Position numbers and translations under genes: made by a program. A DNA stretch of 15,250 nt, from positions 1 through 15,250 of the forward strand of contig DAOVSY010000024.1 in assembly GCA_030633365.1 (NCBI GenBank), written 5' to 3'. Origin of the DNA: Spirochaetaceae bacterium (GTDB taxonomy: Bacteria > Spirochaetota > Spirochaetia > B11-G9). Within the stretch, counting starts at the first letter, position 1. Each line of letters opens with the position of its first letter. Below are positions 14,112 to 15,250 of this stretch, piece after piece. The notes under the pieces were generated by a model. That model was given only the letters and a program-made list of their open reading frames with translations, was not told the origin of the DNA and ran no database searches.

Positions 14112-15250
14112 ATGAAACAAAAATTACTTTTACTAATAAGTATAATGCTGGTTTTAAGCATTGCAACTATTAGTGCAAAAGGGCAATCAGAACCCGCAGA
14201 TAATCAGGCAGAAGAAAATGCTCCCCTGGTTATAGCAATTGAACCTGATTATTTTACCTTCGATCCTGGATATGCCTACGAGCTGTATGCTCCTATGGTT
14301 ATTGGTGTTGTGTATGATAACCTTTATGAATTTACTCCGGAAGCTGACGCTCCTGTTCCTCAACTGGCAGAAAGCTATAAGGTTTCTTCAAATGGTTTGG
14401 TATACACCTTTACATTACGTAAAAATGCCAAATTTGTCAGTGGAAACAGCGTTATGGCAAAAGATGTTAAGTTCAGCTTTGACAGGGCAAAAAACCTTCA
14501 GTCAAATGCTTCTGCCTTACTGGATGGTGTAGTATCTACAGATGTAATTGATGACTACACTGTTTCCATTACTATAAAAAAATCCGACAGCGCATTTGTT
14601 TCCAAAACGACATCCACTGCTTTTGCAGTACTGGATAGTGCCGTTGTAATTGAAAATGGCGGTGTTTCGGATACATCAGCTCCATCTACTGATAAAGCAC
14701 AAAACTTTCTGGATAACCAATCTGCAGGATCAGGACCCTATATTCTAAAAAGCTTTACAGCGGATGATAAACTTATCCTGGTTCGTAATGAAAATTACTG
14801 GGGTGATTTACCTGCTTATGAAACAATTATTATTCAGGACATTCCGGACGAAAATGCTCAACTTCTGGCAGTAAAGGGGGGAGATATTGACATAGCATTC
14901 AACCTGAGTTCCGATCAGTTACCTCAGCTTGAAAGTGCAGAAAACGTTCAAATTATTTCCAGCACAACAATGACCATGGGATTCCTGATGATGAATAATG
15001 ATCCTGCTATTGGAAAGCAGGTTGCAGATAAAAATGTACAGAAAGCTATTCGTTATGCAGTTGATTATAAAGGACTTCAAACTCTAATTGGAGCCGGGAC
15101 CTTAACTCCGGAATCTTTTATTCAGGTTGGATTTATGGGCTCCAAAGATCCTATCGATCCAGATCGTCAGACAGATTTGAATAAAGCAAAGGAATGGCTG
15201 GCAAAATCACCATATCCAGACGGATTCGAAACAAATTTCACTGTTTGTGA
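14112..15250 (+). CDS. Family 5 solute-binding protein, peptide/nickel type (cut by right edge)
   Basis: The first 379 residues of an extracytoplasmic solute-binding protein (SBP family 5, OppA/DppA/NikA-like) are visible. A Sec signal peptide covers residues 1-22 (KQK, hydrophobic core, then ATISA, with cleavage before KGQ). No lipobox cysteine is seen, so it is probably free in the periplasm. A short Asn/Glu/Gln-rich linker follows. Family features: LVIAIEPDYFTFDP near the mature N-terminus, VVYDNLYEF, PQLAESYKVSSNGLVYTFTLRKNAKF, DVKFSFDRA, GSGPYILKSF, LVRNENYWG, and VQKAIRYAVDYKGL. The usual length is 500-540, so about 150 residues are missing. Start: ATG six bases after AGGAG. Being in line with oppD and oppF, it should deliver the substrate to that transporter; permease genes probably lie beyond the window. 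Confidence 0.92.
   Translation, partial: MKQKLLLLISIMLVLSIATISAKGQSEPADNQAEENAPLVIAIEPDYFTFDPGYAYELYAPMVIGVVYDNLYEFTPEADAPVPQLAESYKVSSNGLVYTFTLRKNAKFVSGNSVMAKDVKFSFDRAKNLQSNASALLDGVVSTDVIDDYTVSITIKKSDSAFVSKTTSTAFAVLDSAVVIENGGVSDTSAPSTDKAQNFLDNQSAGSGPYILKSFTADDKLILVRNENYWGDLPAYETIIIQDIPDENAQLLAVKGGDIDIAFNLSSDQLPQLESAENVQIISSTTMTMGFLMMNNDPAIGKQVADKNVQKAIRYAVDYKGLQTLIGAGTLTPESFIQVGFMGSKDPIDPDRQTDLNKAKEWLAKSPYPDGFETNFTVC

Noticed and set aside
14239..14532. Plus-strand frame of 97 codons near the right end
   Set aside because: It is out of frame within the solute-binding protein gene, which has the signal peptide, ribosome-binding site and family motifs.

Overview
The window looks like chromosomal DNA of a low-GC spirochaete or a close relative. 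I infer this from the set of household genes (long acetate kinase, bacterial leucyl-transferase, dprA-yifB-yraN, a stand-alone class III cyclase) and from the signal peptide of the last gene, which ends in an SAKGQSEP-like stretch common in spirochaete solute-binding proteins. It is an inference, not a proof. Both ends cut through genes: a prepilin-peptidase-like gene at the left edge and a peptide/nickel-type solute-binding protein at the right edge.

Layout from left to right. (1) 1-1459, minus strand: a predicted exported beta-barrel-like protein of unknown function, followed 29 bases downstream by the start of an A24 prepilin peptidase. (2) 1629-2963, plus: acetate kinase with its own promoter and a leader hairpin. 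A 176-base gap after it holds three consecutive stem-loops. (3) 3140-3838, minus: aspartate/glutamate leucyltransferase (bpt), divergent from (4) 4000-6634, plus: a histidinol-dehydrogenase-family gene and folC, separated by one base. (5) 6705-7223, minus: a lone class III nucleotide cyclase domain, divergent across an 18-bp perfect palindrome from (6) 7458-10235, plus: dprA-yifB-yraN, overlapping genes of a DNA-uptake/DNA-processing operon. (7) 10310-11027: a higBA toxin-antitoxin pair straight after that operon. (8) 11113-11958, minus: a cupin and a YchJ-like SEC-C protein. (9) 12118-15250, plus: two ABC ATPases of an oligopeptide transporter (D and F type), then the solute-binding protein with its own near-consensus promoter; permeases are not in the window.

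The gene content is mostly core. The parts most worth a second look are the HisD homologue, in which several residues known to bind zinc and histidinol in E. coli HisD are replaced; the palindrome shared by the cyclase and dprA promoters; the structured cyclase leader; and the alternative hairpins between yraN and higB. I found no CRISPR array, insertion sequence, prophage, rRNA or tRNA. No gene-free stretch exceeds 300 bases; the longest is 7224-7457 (234 bases).

Several starts were moved from the longest frame to an internal ATG because a strong Shine-Dalgarno sequence sits just upstream of it (hisD-like gene, cyclase, yifB, higA, oppF). GTG (bpt) and TTG (folC, oppD) starts are also used.
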